A stretch of DNA of 64,000 nt. It comes from Candidatus Omnitrophota bacterium (GTDB taxonomy: Bacteria; Omnitrophota; Gorgyraeia; Gorgyraeales; Gorgyraeaceae). The DNA lies in assembly GCA_003485765.1 (NCBI GenBank), contig DNHS01000056.1:3726-67725 (forward strand), written 5' to 3'. A program made the translations under genes and the position numbers. Below are positions 8,099 to 16,460 of the stretch, in pieces (the first letter of the stretch is position 1; each line of letters opens with the position of its first letter). The notes under the pieces are model-generated. The model did no database searches. It was given only the letters and a program-made list of their open reading frames with translations, and was not told where the DNA came from.

Positions 8099-8857
8099 TT
8101 ATTTCCTATTTTTCTTATCCGGCCTGTAAAGATTACTCAGAACTCTCTCCAGAGATTCTCTGTCCAGATCATGTGTAAGCCTGCCGCCTATTGCTACAGA
8201 AACCCCGCCTGTTTCTTCAGACACAACAACTACTATAGCGTCGGTCTCCTCGCTCAAACCAAGAGCTGCCCTGTGCCTTGTGCCAAGGGTCGTTAAAACC
8301 TTTGGATTCTGCGTAAGCGGAAAAAGACATCCTGAAGCAGCTATCCTTTCTCCTGCAACAACTATACCTCCGTCGTGAAGCGGGGTATTCGGCATGAATA
8401 TAGTTATTAAAAGCTCTGAATTCACTTTTGCATCTATCTCTATGCCGCTTTCTATATAATTTTCAAGCCTCGTCTCTCTTTCGATAGCAATAAGCGCTCC
8501 TATCTTTTTCTTGGATAGCAAAAAACACGCTGTGGTTATTTCACTTATTATCTCTGACTCTTTGAGGAAAAATCTGGACCACCTGCGCTGCCCTATGTTA
8601 GCAAGACCCCTTCTTATCTCTTGCTGGAATATTATAAGAAATGCCAATATAGACAATGCGAATATTTTTGTAAATATCCAGTTTATCCTCTCGAACCCAA
8701 GCTGCCTGGTAATGATAAATATCAGAGTTATTAAAATCACGCCTCTTAAAATATATACGCCCCTGGTGCCTCTTGCAAACAGTAAAATACCATAATACAC
8801 AAACCACAATATGCCTATCTCTATTAATATCTTGGCTAACGATAGGTAATCATTCAT
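8099..8857 (-). CDS. cdaA: Membrane diadenylate cyclase (c-di-AMP synthase)
   Basis: Makes cyclic di-AMP from two ATP; c-di-AMP controls potassium and osmolyte balance and the cell wall. The 252 residues have three N-terminal membrane helices (about 8-27, 36-52 and 62-78) and a DisA_N catalytic domain. The metal motif appears as PLHDGGIVV (Asp162), with Gly in place of the commoner Ala of DGA. The nucleotide motif GTRHRAALG is at 192-200. It lies between folP and the short YbbR-like gene; adjacency to folP or glmM is common for this class. Confidence 0.95.
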   Translation of the reverse strand: MNDYLSLAKILIEIGILWFVYYGILLFARGTRGVYILRGVILITLIFIITRQLGFERINWIFTKIFALSILAFLIIFQQEIRRGLANIGQRRWSRFFLKESEIISEITTACFLLSKKKIGALIAIERETRLENYIESGIEIDAKVNSELLITIFMPNTPLHDGGIVVAGERIAASGCLFPLTQNPKVLTTLGTRHRAALGLSEETDAIVVVVSEETGGVSVAIGGRLTHDLDRESLERVLSNLYRPDKKNRK

Positions 8858-9681
8858 TATTTTTCTCCGTTACGGCTAATTGCATCGGCAACCATAACAA
8901 CCTGCTTCATTTCTTTAACGTCATGCACCCTTACTATATCTGCGCCGTTTTTGATTGCTATAGCTACTGACGCTGCTGTGCCGAATTGCCTTTTATCAGA
9001 TTTAGCTCCCGTGAGTTTTCCTATAAAAGACTTTCTCGAAGTTCCGATGAGTACAGGCAGCTTAAATTCTTTAAATTCAGAGAGCCTGTTTAAAATCTGA
9101 AGATTATGCTCTAGTGTTTTTCCAAATCCAATTCCAGGATCTATTATTATATTTTCTTTTTTTATGCCCCTTATTATTGATTTTTCAATAATAATTTTTA
9201 GCTTCTCTTTAATTTCCTGAACCACATTCCCATAATTCGGGCTATGTTGCATTGTTTGTGGAGTGCCTTTTATATGCATCAGCACAACCTTTGCATTAAA
9301 TCCCTTAGCCACATCTATAATTTCAGGATCCGACTCCAAACCTGTTATATCGTTTACTATTGATGCCCCGTTTTCTAACGCAAGCCTGGCAACCTCTGAC
9401 TTGGCTGTATCTATTGAAATAGGAACGCTTATTCTTTTTGACAATCTTTTGATAATAGGTATTGTCCTTTTTATCTCTTCTTCAGTTGTAACAGGCTCTG
9501 CGCCTGGCCTGGTAGATTCGCCTCCTATGTCAATTATATCAGCCCCGTCTTCAACCATCCCTTCTGCTATACTGACTGCTCTATCTACATCTTGATATAT
9601 GCCGTCTCCGCTAAAAGAATCAGGCGTGACATTCAGTATCCCCATTATATAAGTACGGGAACCAAATTTAAAATCTGTCAT
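8857..9681 (-). CDS. folP: Dihydropteroate synthase
   Basis: Joins p-aminobenzoate to 6-hydroxymethyl-dihydropterin diphosphate in folate synthesis and is the sulfonamide target. The 274-residue TIM barrel shows MGILNVTPDSFSGDG near the N-terminus, IIDIGGESTRPGA, then IIIDPGIGFGKTLEHN and the C-terminal IVRVHDVKEM. Length is typical. It overlaps ftsH by four bases and cdaA by one. The ftsH-folP order is widespread in bacteria. Confidence 0.96.
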   Translation of the reverse strand: MTDFKFGSRTYIMGILNVTPDSFSGDGIYQDVDRAVSIAEGMVEDGADIIDIGGESTRPGAEPVTTEEEIKRTIPIIKRLSKRISVPISIDTAKSEVARLALENGASIVNDITGLESDPEIIDVAKGFNAKVVLMHIKGTPQTMQHSPNYGNVVQEIKEKLKIIIEKSIIRGIKKENIIIDPGIGFGKTLEHNLQILNRLSEFKEFKLPVLIGTSRKSFIGKLTGAKSDKRQFGTAASVAIAIKNGADIVRVHDVKEMKQVVMVADAISRNGEK

Positions 9682-11519
9682 ACTTGCGCAGGAAAAACTA
9701 TCTTTTTTACCTCTTCCGAATCCAATACCTCTTTTTCAAGCAATGTTTCAGCAAGGGCTTTTAATTTTTCAACATTAGCTGTTAATTCATCTTTTGCCCG
9801 CTTATAGCACTCTTCTATGATTTTGCGTATCTCTTTATCTATTTCCACAGCTGTTGCTTCGCTGTAATTTCTTTCTTCCACAATATCGCGGCCAAGAAAT
9901 ATCTGATCTTCTCTCCTCCCAAAAGTAAGATTTCCAAGTTTCTCGCTCATGCCCCATCTCATTACCATATCCCTGGCAATATCAGTAGATTTTTCTAAAT
10001 CGTCTTGAGCGCCCGTTGAAAGCTCCCCGAACACAAGATCCTCGCTGGCCCTGCCGCCCAATATGCCAACTATCCTTCCTATCAGTTCTTTTTTAGTCAC
10101 GATGTATCTATCTTCCAAAGGCAGCCTCATCGTGTAACCAAGCGCAATGCCCCTTGGTATAATAGAAACTTTATGCAAAGGGTCAGCTCCTGGTATCAGA
10201 AGCGCTAAAAGCGCATGGCCTGATTCATGATACGAAACTATTTTTTTCTCCTCTAGGTTTATAACTCTTGTCTTTTTTTCAGGCCCTGCAATAACTCTTT
10301 CAATAGACTCTCCTAATTCTTTCATCTCCACATTCTCTTTATTTCTCCTCGCAGCCAAAAGAGCAGCCTCGTTCACAAGATTAGCAAGGTCTGCCCCTGA
10401 AAAACCAGATGTCTGCCTTGCAATGTATTTAAGGTCAGCGTCTTTGTTGAGCTTAATGCCTTTTGTGTGAACTTTCAATATCGCTTCTCTGCCTATGATA
10501 TCAGGCCTGGAGATAACTATTGTTCTGTCAAATCTCCCTGGCCTTAACAATGCCGGGTCCAGAACATCAGGCCTGTTGGTAGCTGCTATCAGTATAACGC
10601 CTTCCTGTGTATCGAATCCATCCATCTCTACAAGAAGCGCGTTCAAAGTCTGTTCCCGTTCGTCGTGGCCACCGCCTATTCCTGCGAACCTCTGCCTTCC
10701 TACTGCATCTATTTCATCAATAAAAATAATGCATCCTCTGCCGCTTATCTTTGCAGAGCGTTTGGCTTGCTCAAAAAGATCTCTTACTCTGGAGGCGCCT
10801 ACGCCCACAAACATCTCTACGAAATCAGAACCGCTTATGTTGAAAAATGGCACACCTGCTTCGCCGCTCACTGCCTTTGCTAGAAGGGTTTTTCCCGTGC
10901 CAGGGGGCCCCATCAATAAAACGCCTTTAGGAATCTTGCCGCCTAATTTCTGGAACCTCTTAGGATCTTTTAAAAATTCTATAATCTCCTTCAATTCTTC
11001 TTTTGCTTCGTCAACCCCGGCAACATTATCAAATGTTATTTTTAATTTATCGCCTGCTATTTGTTTTGCGCGACTTTTCCCAAACGAAAGTATTTTGCCT
11101 CCTCCCTGCGCACCTCTATATACAAAAAACCACAGGAATCCTATGAATAAAAGCATTGGCCCAAGTGAATAAAAAAGATTTGTCCACAACGTCTTTGGAG
11201 GTTTAACATCAAAATCAGGCACATTGTTACGTAATAAATTTAAAAGCTCAGGATCTTCCTGGGGTATATGCACTGTAAAACGCGCTCCGCTGGAAAACGT
11301 GCCTTTGAGCTCATCCTCCATTTTTACAACAGACTTAATGGCCACTGTTTGTTTATTGCCTTGTAATAGCCTGTAAAATTCACCGTAACTCAGCTCTTTT
11401 GGAAGCGAAGCTTGGGAGAAAGAATCCATCCTGAATATATATATAAGAAGCAAAAACAGCCCTACCCATAATAAAATATTCTTATTAACTTTATTCCCGC
11501 CTTTATTTTCCATTTTCAT
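9678..11519 (-). CDS. ftsH: ATP-dependent zinc metalloprotease FtsH
   Basis: Membrane-anchored AAA+ protease that extracts and degrades membrane and short-lived cytosolic proteins. The 613 residues hold two membrane helices (about 13-30 and 112-132) around a short periplasmic domain. The AAA module has Walker A GPPGTGKT and Walker B IIFIDEIDAVGR, with arginine fingers in RPDVLDPALLRPGRFDR. The M41 peptidase motif is HESGH, with the distant Asp in the GAQDDLEKST region. It lies between tilS and folP, the order seen in many bacteria. Confidence 0.97.
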   Translation of the reverse strand: MKMENKGGNKVNKNILLWVGLFLLLIYIFRMDSFSQASLPKELSYGEFYRLLQGNKQTVAIKSVVKMEDELKGTFSSGARFTVHIPQEDPELLNLLRNNVPDFDVKPPKTLWTNLFYSLGPMLLFIGFLWFFVYRGAQGGGKILSFGKSRAKQIAGDKLKITFDNVAGVDEAKEELKEIIEFLKDPKRFQKLGGKIPKGVLLMGPPGTGKTLLAKAVSGEAGVPFFNISGSDFVEMFVGVGASRVRDLFEQAKRSAKISGRGCIIFIDEIDAVGRQRFAGIGGGHDEREQTLNALLVEMDGFDTQEGVILIAATNRPDVLDPALLRPGRFDRTIVISRPDIIGREAILKVHTKGIKLNKDADLKYIARQTSGFSGADLANLVNEAALLAARRNKENVEMKELGESIERVIAGPEKKTRVINLEEKKIVSYHESGHALLALLIPGADPLHKVSIIPRGIALGYTMRLPLEDRYIVTKKELIGRIVGILGGRASEDLVFGELSTGAQDDLEKSTDIARDMVMRWGMSEKLGNLTFGRREDQIFLGRDIVEERNYSEATAVEIDKEIRKIIEECYKRAKDELTANVEKLKALAETLLEKEVLDSEEVKKIVFPAQV

Positions 11520-11567
11520 ACATCTCCTAAATTAGATACATATATTACCACAACTTATTTGAATAAA

Positions 11568-12575
11568 TCAACTTTTTATTAATTTCAAGACAATATTTGT
11601 TCTATCTTTTGCAACACTTATGCCTGCTGGTAAGTTAACTATTGAGTTCGCAGGCCTGTTATTAATTAAATCTTCCATTTCCTTCCAGTGCTGATACGTA
11701 AATCTTCTCAGGTCACCCTTGAATTCTTCCAGGGCAGCCCTTAAAATTCTTTTTCTTATAGCTTCTGGCTGCTTTTTAAATTTCTTGATATCTATTAGAA
11801 TCTCTTCCTGCCTGACTTTCGACACGCTCTTAAATTTTCTATTTGCATATTTAATTAGAAATTCATTCTCCACTTGTAAGTTCTCTGCCATATTAGCAAG
11901 GACTTCCTTGATATTAGAATTAAAATCTTTTTCCAAAAGAGGTATTAATTCCAGCCTGATTTTATTTCTTGTAAAGATAGTTTTCTCGTTCGAAGAATCT
12001 TTTCTGAATTCAAGGCCTGTTTCTGAAATAAAAGCCTCCACATCTTTTCTGGATATTTCTATAAGCGGCCTTATTATTTTAAACCCCTGCATATCTTTAA
12101 CAGGGCTAATCCCTCCCAAGCCTTTCATGCCAGCTCCTCTTATTATCCTCATAAGAACTGTCTCAGCCTGATCATCCCTTGTATGGCCAACTGCTATTTT
12201 ATCCACGCCTCTTTCTTTTGCAACCCGCTTAAAAAAATCATATCTCTCAAACCTTGCAGCCTCTTCTGGAGAAATCCCTTTTTCCTTACTAATCCTTGGG
12301 ACATCTATTTCTTCCCAAGCAATTTCAAGACTGTATTTTTTCGCAAGCTCTTCGCAAAATTTCCTGTCAGCTCTGGATTCTTCTCCTCTAAACCTGTGGT
12401 CCAAGTGAGCAATCAATATGGTTAATGAATATTCTTTCTTCAGATCGCATAACACATGAAGCAGGGTAACTGAATCAGGCCCTCCCGAAAGACCTACCAG
12501 AACACTATCATTTTTCTTTAACATATTATATTTTTTTATGGTGGATTTAACTTTGTCTAGAAAAGTGGCAGGCAT
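11568..12575 (-). CDS. tilS: tRNA(Ile)-lysidine synthase
   Basis: Converts the wobble cytidine of the CAU anticodon of tRNA-Ile2 to lysidine, so that the tRNA reads AUA. The N-terminal PP-loop motif SGGPDS is at residues 30-35, followed by LDHRFRGEESRADRKFCEEL and GHTRDDQAETVLMRI, both characteristic of TilS. The C-terminal part (about 230-335) fits a TilS substrate domain, but the protein is somewhat shorter than the E. coli enzyme. It is followed on the same strand by ftsH, a common arrangement. Confidence 0.94.
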   Translation of the reverse strand: MPATFLDKVKSTIKKYNMLKKNDSVLVGLSGGPDSVTLLHVLCDLKKEYSLTILIAHLDHRFRGEESRADRKFCEELAKKYSLEIAWEEIDVPRISKEKGISPEEAARFERYDFFKRVAKERGVDKIAVGHTRDDQAETVLMRIIRGAGMKGLGGISPVKDMQGFKIIRPLIEISRKDVEAFISETGLEFRKDSSNEKTIFTRNKIRLELIPLLEKDFNSNIKEVLANMAENLQVENEFLIKYANRKFKSVSKVRQEEILIDIKKFKKQPEAIRKRILRAALEEFKGDLRRFTYQHWKEMEDLINNRPANSIVNLPAGISVAKDRTNIVLKLIKS

Positions 12576-12588
12576 TATATTTTTGTAA

Positions 12589-12665
12589 TGGTAGCGGCGA
12601 GTGGATTTGAACCACTGACACGCCGGGTATGAGCCGACTGCTCTGCCAGGCTGAGCTACGCCGCC
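12589..12665 (-). tRNA. Elongator tRNA-Met (CAT anticodon), CCA encoded
   Basis: A cloverleaf with acceptor GGCGGCG/CGCCGCT (G-U first pair), D-arm GTAGCTCAG, anticodon loop CTCATAC and T-loop GGTTCAAATCC; ACCA is encoded. The acceptor GGCGG...CCGCTACCA and the CTCATACCCG segment resemble elongator tRNA-Met of Bacillus. The initiator's three G-C pairs and 1-72 mismatch are absent. It lies just upstream of tilS, so tRNA-Ile2 was considered, but the acceptor favours Met. Confidence 0.88.
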
Positions 12666-12730
12666 AAATTTTACGAAGTAAAATTTGATCCTGAGGCTGC
12701 GACTGAATAAGGAGCAGCTGAAGGACCTTC

Positions 12731-13531
12731 TTACCTCAACACTTCATTCAAGCTTCCAGTCCTATATCCTTCTAAATCCAGCGTAATATACTTAAACTCA
12801 AGCTGTTTTAAATGTTTTGTTATTTTATCACAAAATTTTTTATTCACAAACCTTTTTATATCCTCTTTTTCTACTTCAATTCTTGCAACATTGCCATGAT
12901 AACGAACCCTTACTTGAGTTATGCCCTGCCTTTTTATAAAATCTTCCGCTGCCTCTATTTTTACTAACGTCTTTTTATTTATCTTTTCGCCATATGGGAA
13001 TCTGGAAGCCAAGCATGCCATTGAAGGCAGCATAGCGGTCTCTAATTTTAATTTCGTAGAATATCTTCTTATATCATATTTTGAAAACCCTGCTTCCATA
13101 AGAGGGCTTCTTATCCCTAACTCCTTTTTTGCTATACTGCCGGGCCTATAATCCTTTGCATCGTCTGTATTTGATGCGTCCAGCACATAGTTAAAACCCT
13201 GCTTTCTTGCTATTTCATTTAGTTTGCAGAATAATTCTTTCTTGCAATAATAACATCTATTAATTGGATTCTTTGTAAAATTTTTATTTTTAAGCTCATC
13301 TGTAAAGATTATTTTGTGCCTTGCTCCTAGCTTTTTTGCAAATCTCTTTGCCTGTTTAAGCTCAGAGCTGGTATATGTCTCTGAAACAGCTGTTACAGCC
13401 AGGACATTCCCATCCTGCAAAATATCCTTTGCCATCTTAAGCAAAAAACTACTATCCACCCCTCCTGAAAACGCCACAACGACCCTGCCCATTCCCATCA
13501 AAATCTTCTTCAATCTCTCTAATTTACCCAA
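12731..13531 (-). CDS. larE: LarE-like ATP-dependent sacrificial sulfur transferase
   Basis: A PP-loop ATP pyrophosphatase of the LarE family, which inserts sulfur into the nickel-pincer nucleotide cofactor. The PP-loop AFSGGVDSS is at residues 20-28. Cys173 in MACLASR fits the sulfur-donating cysteine of LarE, and Cys93, Cys96 and Cys102 lie in NRCYYCKKELFC, where some LarE proteins have cluster-binding cysteines. At 266 residues the length fits. No larA, larB or larC is in the window, so the target cofactor is uncertain; related PP-loop proteins have other substrates. Confidence 0.82.
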   Translation of the reverse strand: MGKLERLKKILMGMGRVVVAFSGGVDSSFLLKMAKDILQDGNVLAVTAVSETYTSSELKQAKRFAKKLGARHKIIFTDELKNKNFTKNPINRCYYCKKELFCKLNEIARKQGFNYVLDASNTDDAKDYRPGSIAKKELGIRSPLMEAGFSKYDIRRYSTKLKLETAMLPSMACLASRFPYGEKINKKTLVKIEAAEDFIKRQGITQVRVRYHGNVARIEVEKEDIKRFVNKKFCDKITKHLKQLEFKYITLDLEGYRTGSLNEVLR

Positions 13532-13557
13532 ATCGCCATCCTTTTATCCCCCCCCCA

Positions 13558-13590
13558 TGTTACAAAACGAGTATGACTTGTTTTGTAACA
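13558..13590. repeat. Dispersed palindrome family P33, copy 2 (mnmA/larE)
   Basis: The 33-bp core reads TGTTACAAAACGAG-TATGA-CTTGTTTTGTAACA, differing from copy 1 in one central base and in the same orientation. It sits 17 bases after the mnmA stop and 26 bases before larE. A run of nine C lies next to it at about 13548-13556. Confidence 0.9.
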
Positions 13591-13606
13591 GGCACGAATT
13601 GTAAAG

Positions 13607-14764
13607 TTACGATAATATTTTGTCGATCCAGCCGCCGCCTGAGACATATTCTCCATCATAAAAAACAGCTGCTTGTCCTGGCGTTATTGCGCTTTGTGGC
13701 TCTTTAAAATCTACTTCTGCAATATTGCCGCCTAAATCCTTTACGTAAGCCCAAGCCTTTTTATGATTATATCTTATCTTCACCTCTAAATCTTTTTCTT
13801 TTTCAGTATCCTTTGCCAGCCAGTTGATTTTCTTCACCAGAAATCTTTTTTTCTTAACATCTTCCGCGGCTCCGACAACAATAATATTATGCTTAGGCCT
13901 TATTTCTGTAACATAAAGAGGTTCTTTGGCGGCTATGCCAAGCCCTCTGCGCTGGCCTATTGTAAAATTCCAGAAACCCATATGATTTCCAAGCGCCTTG
14001 CCAGATCTATCTATTATATTGCCTTTCTGAGGCTTTATATTTCTATACTTTTTTATAAAATCAGAATAATTATTATCAGGAACAAAACATATCTCCTGAC
14101 TATCAGGCTTATCGTATATGTTAAGCTCTAATTCCTTTGCTTTACGCCTGATATCATCCTTTGTAAAATTTCCTATCGGAAATAGTATTTTTTTCAACTG
14201 GCTTTGTTTCAGGCAAAATAAAACATAAGATTGGTCTTTTGCTTTATCAACAGATTCTCTCAGCCCATAAGAACCATTTATACATTCGCCCGCCACAGAA
14301 ACCAATGGCGGGCTCAGTATTCCGCCCAAGGAACCCCGGGCATTAGCCCGGGTGGGCTCCATTTCTATCCTGGCATAATGTCCTGTTGCAATAAAATTAC
14401 AGCCTAGGCCAATTGCTTTTTTAAGCAGACTGCCGAACTTTATTTTTTCGTTGCAAACAATACATGGATTAGGGGTTTTGCCTGCTAAATATTCTTTTAC
14501 AAAATAGTCTATTACATTCTTTTGGAAGTCCGCTTCAAGATTTAAAACATAATGTTTTATGCCGAGGACTCTTGAAACCTTTCTTGCGTCTTCTATATCT
14601 TTTAATGAGCAGCACGCCTTTTCTTTTTCCTTGCCGCATAACTCCTTCGGCCAAACCTTCATGGTGGCGCCTATGACTTCATATCCAGCTTCATTCAGAA
14701 TAGCTGCTGCCACAGAGCTGTCCACCCCGCCACTCATCGCAACTAGTACTCGCTTATTCTTCAT
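13607..14764 (-). CDS. mnmA: tRNA-specific 2-thiouridylase with an in-frame palindromic insertion
   Basis: Thiolates U34 of tRNA-Lys, -Glu and -Gln. PP-loop SGGVDSS is at residues 11-17; the catalytic cysteines are Cys101 in NPCIVCN and Cys226 in SQEICFVPD. GHYARIE and the later FTIGQRRGLGIA are also typical. Between residues about 135 and 163, right after GHYARIEM, the protein carries an extra peptide starting EPTRANARGSLGG that other MnmA proteins lack. It is encoded by a palindromic repeat (14277-14360) that also occurs inside hisH. The reading frame is intact, so the enzyme is probably functional. It overlaps coaX by four bases. Confidence 0.95.
   Translation of the reverse strand: MKNKRVLVAMSGGVDSSVAAAILNEAGYEVIGATMKVWPKELCGKEKEKACCSLKDIEDARKVSRVLGIKHYVLNLEADFQKNVIDYFVKEYLAGKTPNPCIVCNEKIKFGSLLKKAIGLGCNFIATGHYARIEMEPTRANARGSLGGILSPPLVSVAGECINGSYGLRESVDKAKDQSYVLFCLKQSQLKKILFPIGNFTKDDIRRKAKELELNIYDKPDSQEICFVPDNNYSDFIKKYRNIKPQKGNIIDRSGKALGNHMGFWNFTIGQRRGLGIAAKEPLYVTEIRPKHNIIVVGAAEDVKKKRFLVKKINWLAKDTEKEKDLEVKIRYNHKKAWAYVKDLGGNIAEVDFKEPQSAITPGQAAVFYDGEYVSGGGWIDKILS
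14277..14360 (-). repeat. In-frame palindromic repeat inside mnmA (PE1 plus nested hairpin)
   Basis: An 84-bp stretch, exactly 28 codons. The first part, GAGCCCACCCGGGCTAATG followed by CCCGGGGTTCCTTGGGC, matches the hisH repeat at 33966-34013 and encodes EPTR-A-N-ARGSLG. A further 36 bp with its own hairpin (CCCGCCA...TGGCGGG) sits inside the unit before the shared end CGAATGTATAAA. Both copies use the same reading frame. Confidence 0.85.
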
Positions 14765-15495
14765 ATTGCTATTATTGCAAGGCCTTTTAGGGTAAGCTCT
14801 GGGTCTATTTTATCAATACTTTCGCAATAGGGCCCTATAAGTTTAGAAAAACCCCCTGTAGCTATAACCTTGGCATTTCTCGAATACCGTTTTTTCAGCT
14901 TATACACTATGCCATCGCATAAACTGCTGAAACCATATACGATCCCTATAAGCATGCTTTCCTTTGTTTCTTTACCCAATATACCTTTTGGTTTTTTGAT
15001 AATAACTTTTGGCAGAAGCGCTGTCTTTTCATACAATGCCCACAATGAAATCCCTGGGCCAGGCGCTATAACTCCGCCAATATATTGCCGCTTCTCGTTT
15101 ACAATATCTATTGTTATGGCTGTGCCAAAATCCACAACTATACATGCCCCACCGTATAGCTCATACGCAGCCCTGGCATTCACAAGCCTGTCAGAACCTA
15201 CTTGCTCAGGGTTTTTGTAAAGATTCTTAACCCCGCTGTCCACATCTCTTCCAACAACTATGCAATTTATGTTAATTGTTTTTTTAACAGCCTTTTCTAC
15301 ATTTTTTAAAGCAATAGGCACTACGCTAGTTACAATCACAGAATCTATAACCTTAAGATAAAGCTTTAATTTTACCTCATAGTCTCCAGCCAAATCACCA
15401 GAATACGTAGGTATTCTAAAAGCCCTCTTTAAAACCTTTTTATCAAAAATGCCATTATGAATACTTGTATTGCCAATATCAATTGCTAACAGCAT
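14761..15495 (-). CDS. coaX: Type III pantothenate kinase
   Basis: Phosphorylates pantothenate in the first step of CoA synthesis. The 244 residues have the ASKHA-fold motifs of CoaX: LLAIDIGNTSIHNGIF at the N-terminus, VGSDRLVNARAAYE and IVVDFGTAITIDIV with the catalytic Asp, then GGVIAPGPGISLWAL. Length is typical. It overlaps mnmA by four bases and follows birA by two; the birA-coaX pair is widespread. Confidence 0.96.
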   Translation of the reverse strand: MLLAIDIGNTSIHNGIFDKKVLKRAFRIPTYSGDLAGDYEVKLKLYLKVIDSVIVTSVVPIALKNVEKAVKKTININCIVVGRDVDSGVKNLYKNPEQVGSDRLVNARAAYELYGGACIVVDFGTAITIDIVNEKRQYIGGVIAPGPGISLWALYEKTALLPKVIIKKPKGILGKETKESMLIGIVYGFSSLCDGIVYKLKKRYSRNAKVIATGGFSKLIGPYCESIDKIDPELTLKGLAIIAI

Positions 15496-15497
15496 AA

Positions 15498-16460
15498 CTA
15501 CCTCAGCATTGTCACATCGCCAGCAAGAACCCTTTCATTGAGCCCTGAATCCATTCTTAATACAAGAGCGCCGTCCTTGTCAACATCTATAGCATAGCCT
15601 TCAATCTTTGTCTCGTGATATGTCACCTGAACCCTTGTGCCCAGAAAGTTTGAAAATTCTTTATATTCTCTTATAATCTCGCCTATATGGCCGCTATTAA
15701 AAAGCCTGTAATATTTGTCCATATTTTTAAAAATACTTCTTACTATTTCAACTCTGGATAACTCTCTGCCAAACTCTTCTGCAATAGAAGTTGCGCCTTT
15801 CGGCAAAAGCTCTTTTTTTGTATTTATATTAATCCCTATGCCTATTATAACAAAATTAATCTTGTCTGTCTCCGCATTCATTTCAGTCAATACGCCGCAT
15901 ATCTTTTGCCTATCTATCAAAACATCGTTTGGCCATTTTATAAACGCGGCCAAATTTGTCATTTCTCTGATTGTCTTTGCGACGCTCAGAGCTGAAAAAA
16001 GCGTAATGCTGGACACCTCTTTTGGCAATATATCTGGCCTCAATATAATAGACATATATGCGCCTTTGGATTTAGGAGAAACCCAAATTCTACCCATCCT
16101 TCCTCTGCCAGCAGTCTGCGATTCTGCTATAACAATAGACCCCTCTTTTTCTCCGGCCATGGCAAGATCATGCGCCGCATCATTGGTAGAGGCTATTTCT
16201 TTGTAAGAATAAATCTTTTTGGCTATGATATCTGTTTTAAGATGCCACTTTAGCTCCACCTCTGTTAAGCAGTCTGGTATAGAGATCAGCTTGTAGCCCA
16301 GATGCGGGAATGCCTCGATATCATAACCTTCTTCTCTTAGATTTTCTATGTGTTTCCACACTGCCGCACGGGAAATTCCAAGTTCATGACTCATATCTTC
16401 GCCTGAAATATACCCTTCTTCGTGTCTCTTAAAATAATTTAATATTTTATCATCCAGCAT
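15498..16460 (-). CDS. birA: Bifunctional biotin ligase/repressor BirA
   Basis: Attaches biotin to acetyl-CoA carboxylase and, in this long form, can repress biotin genes. Residues 1-60 form a winged helix (ISGEDMSHELGISRAAVWKHI); the ligase domain follows with SQTAGRGRMGRIW, the KWPNDVLID motif, and GIGININTK. A C-terminal SH3-like domain ends in AGDVTML. Length of 320 matches group II BPLs. No biotin synthesis gene or operator is recognised nearby. It overlaps uvrB by 11 bases. Confidence 0.95.
   Translation of the reverse strand: MLDDKILNYFKRHEEGYISGEDMSHELGISRAAVWKHIENLREEGYDIEAFPHLGYKLISIPDCLTEVELKWHLKTDIIAKKIYSYKEIASTNDAAHDLAMAGEKEGSIVIAESQTAGRGRMGRIWVSPKSKGAYMSIILRPDILPKEVSSITLFSALSVAKTIREMTNLAAFIKWPNDVLIDRQKICGVLTEMNAETDKINFVIIGIGININTKKELLPKGATSIAEEFGRELSRVEIVRSIFKNMDKYYRLFNSGHIGEIIREYKEFSNFLGTRVQVTYHETKIEGYAIDVDKDGALVLRMDSGLNERVLAGDVTMLR

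Noticed and set aside
10495..11172. Long plus-strand open frame (225 codons) inside ftsH
   Set aside because: It is the antisense shadow of the conserved AAA domain of FtsH and has no ribosome site or recognisable protein features.
12589..12665. tRNA-Ile2 (CAT to be lysidinylated) because it adjoins tilS
   Set aside because: Acceptor and anticodon-arm sequence match elongator tRNA-Met better; adjacency alone is weak evidence.
12666..12686. AAATTTTAC-GAA-GTAAAATTT hairpin as terminator after larE
   Set aside because: Stem is all A-T apart from one pair and lacks a T-tract beyond the stem; it directly precedes tRNA-Met and may only be a processing feature.
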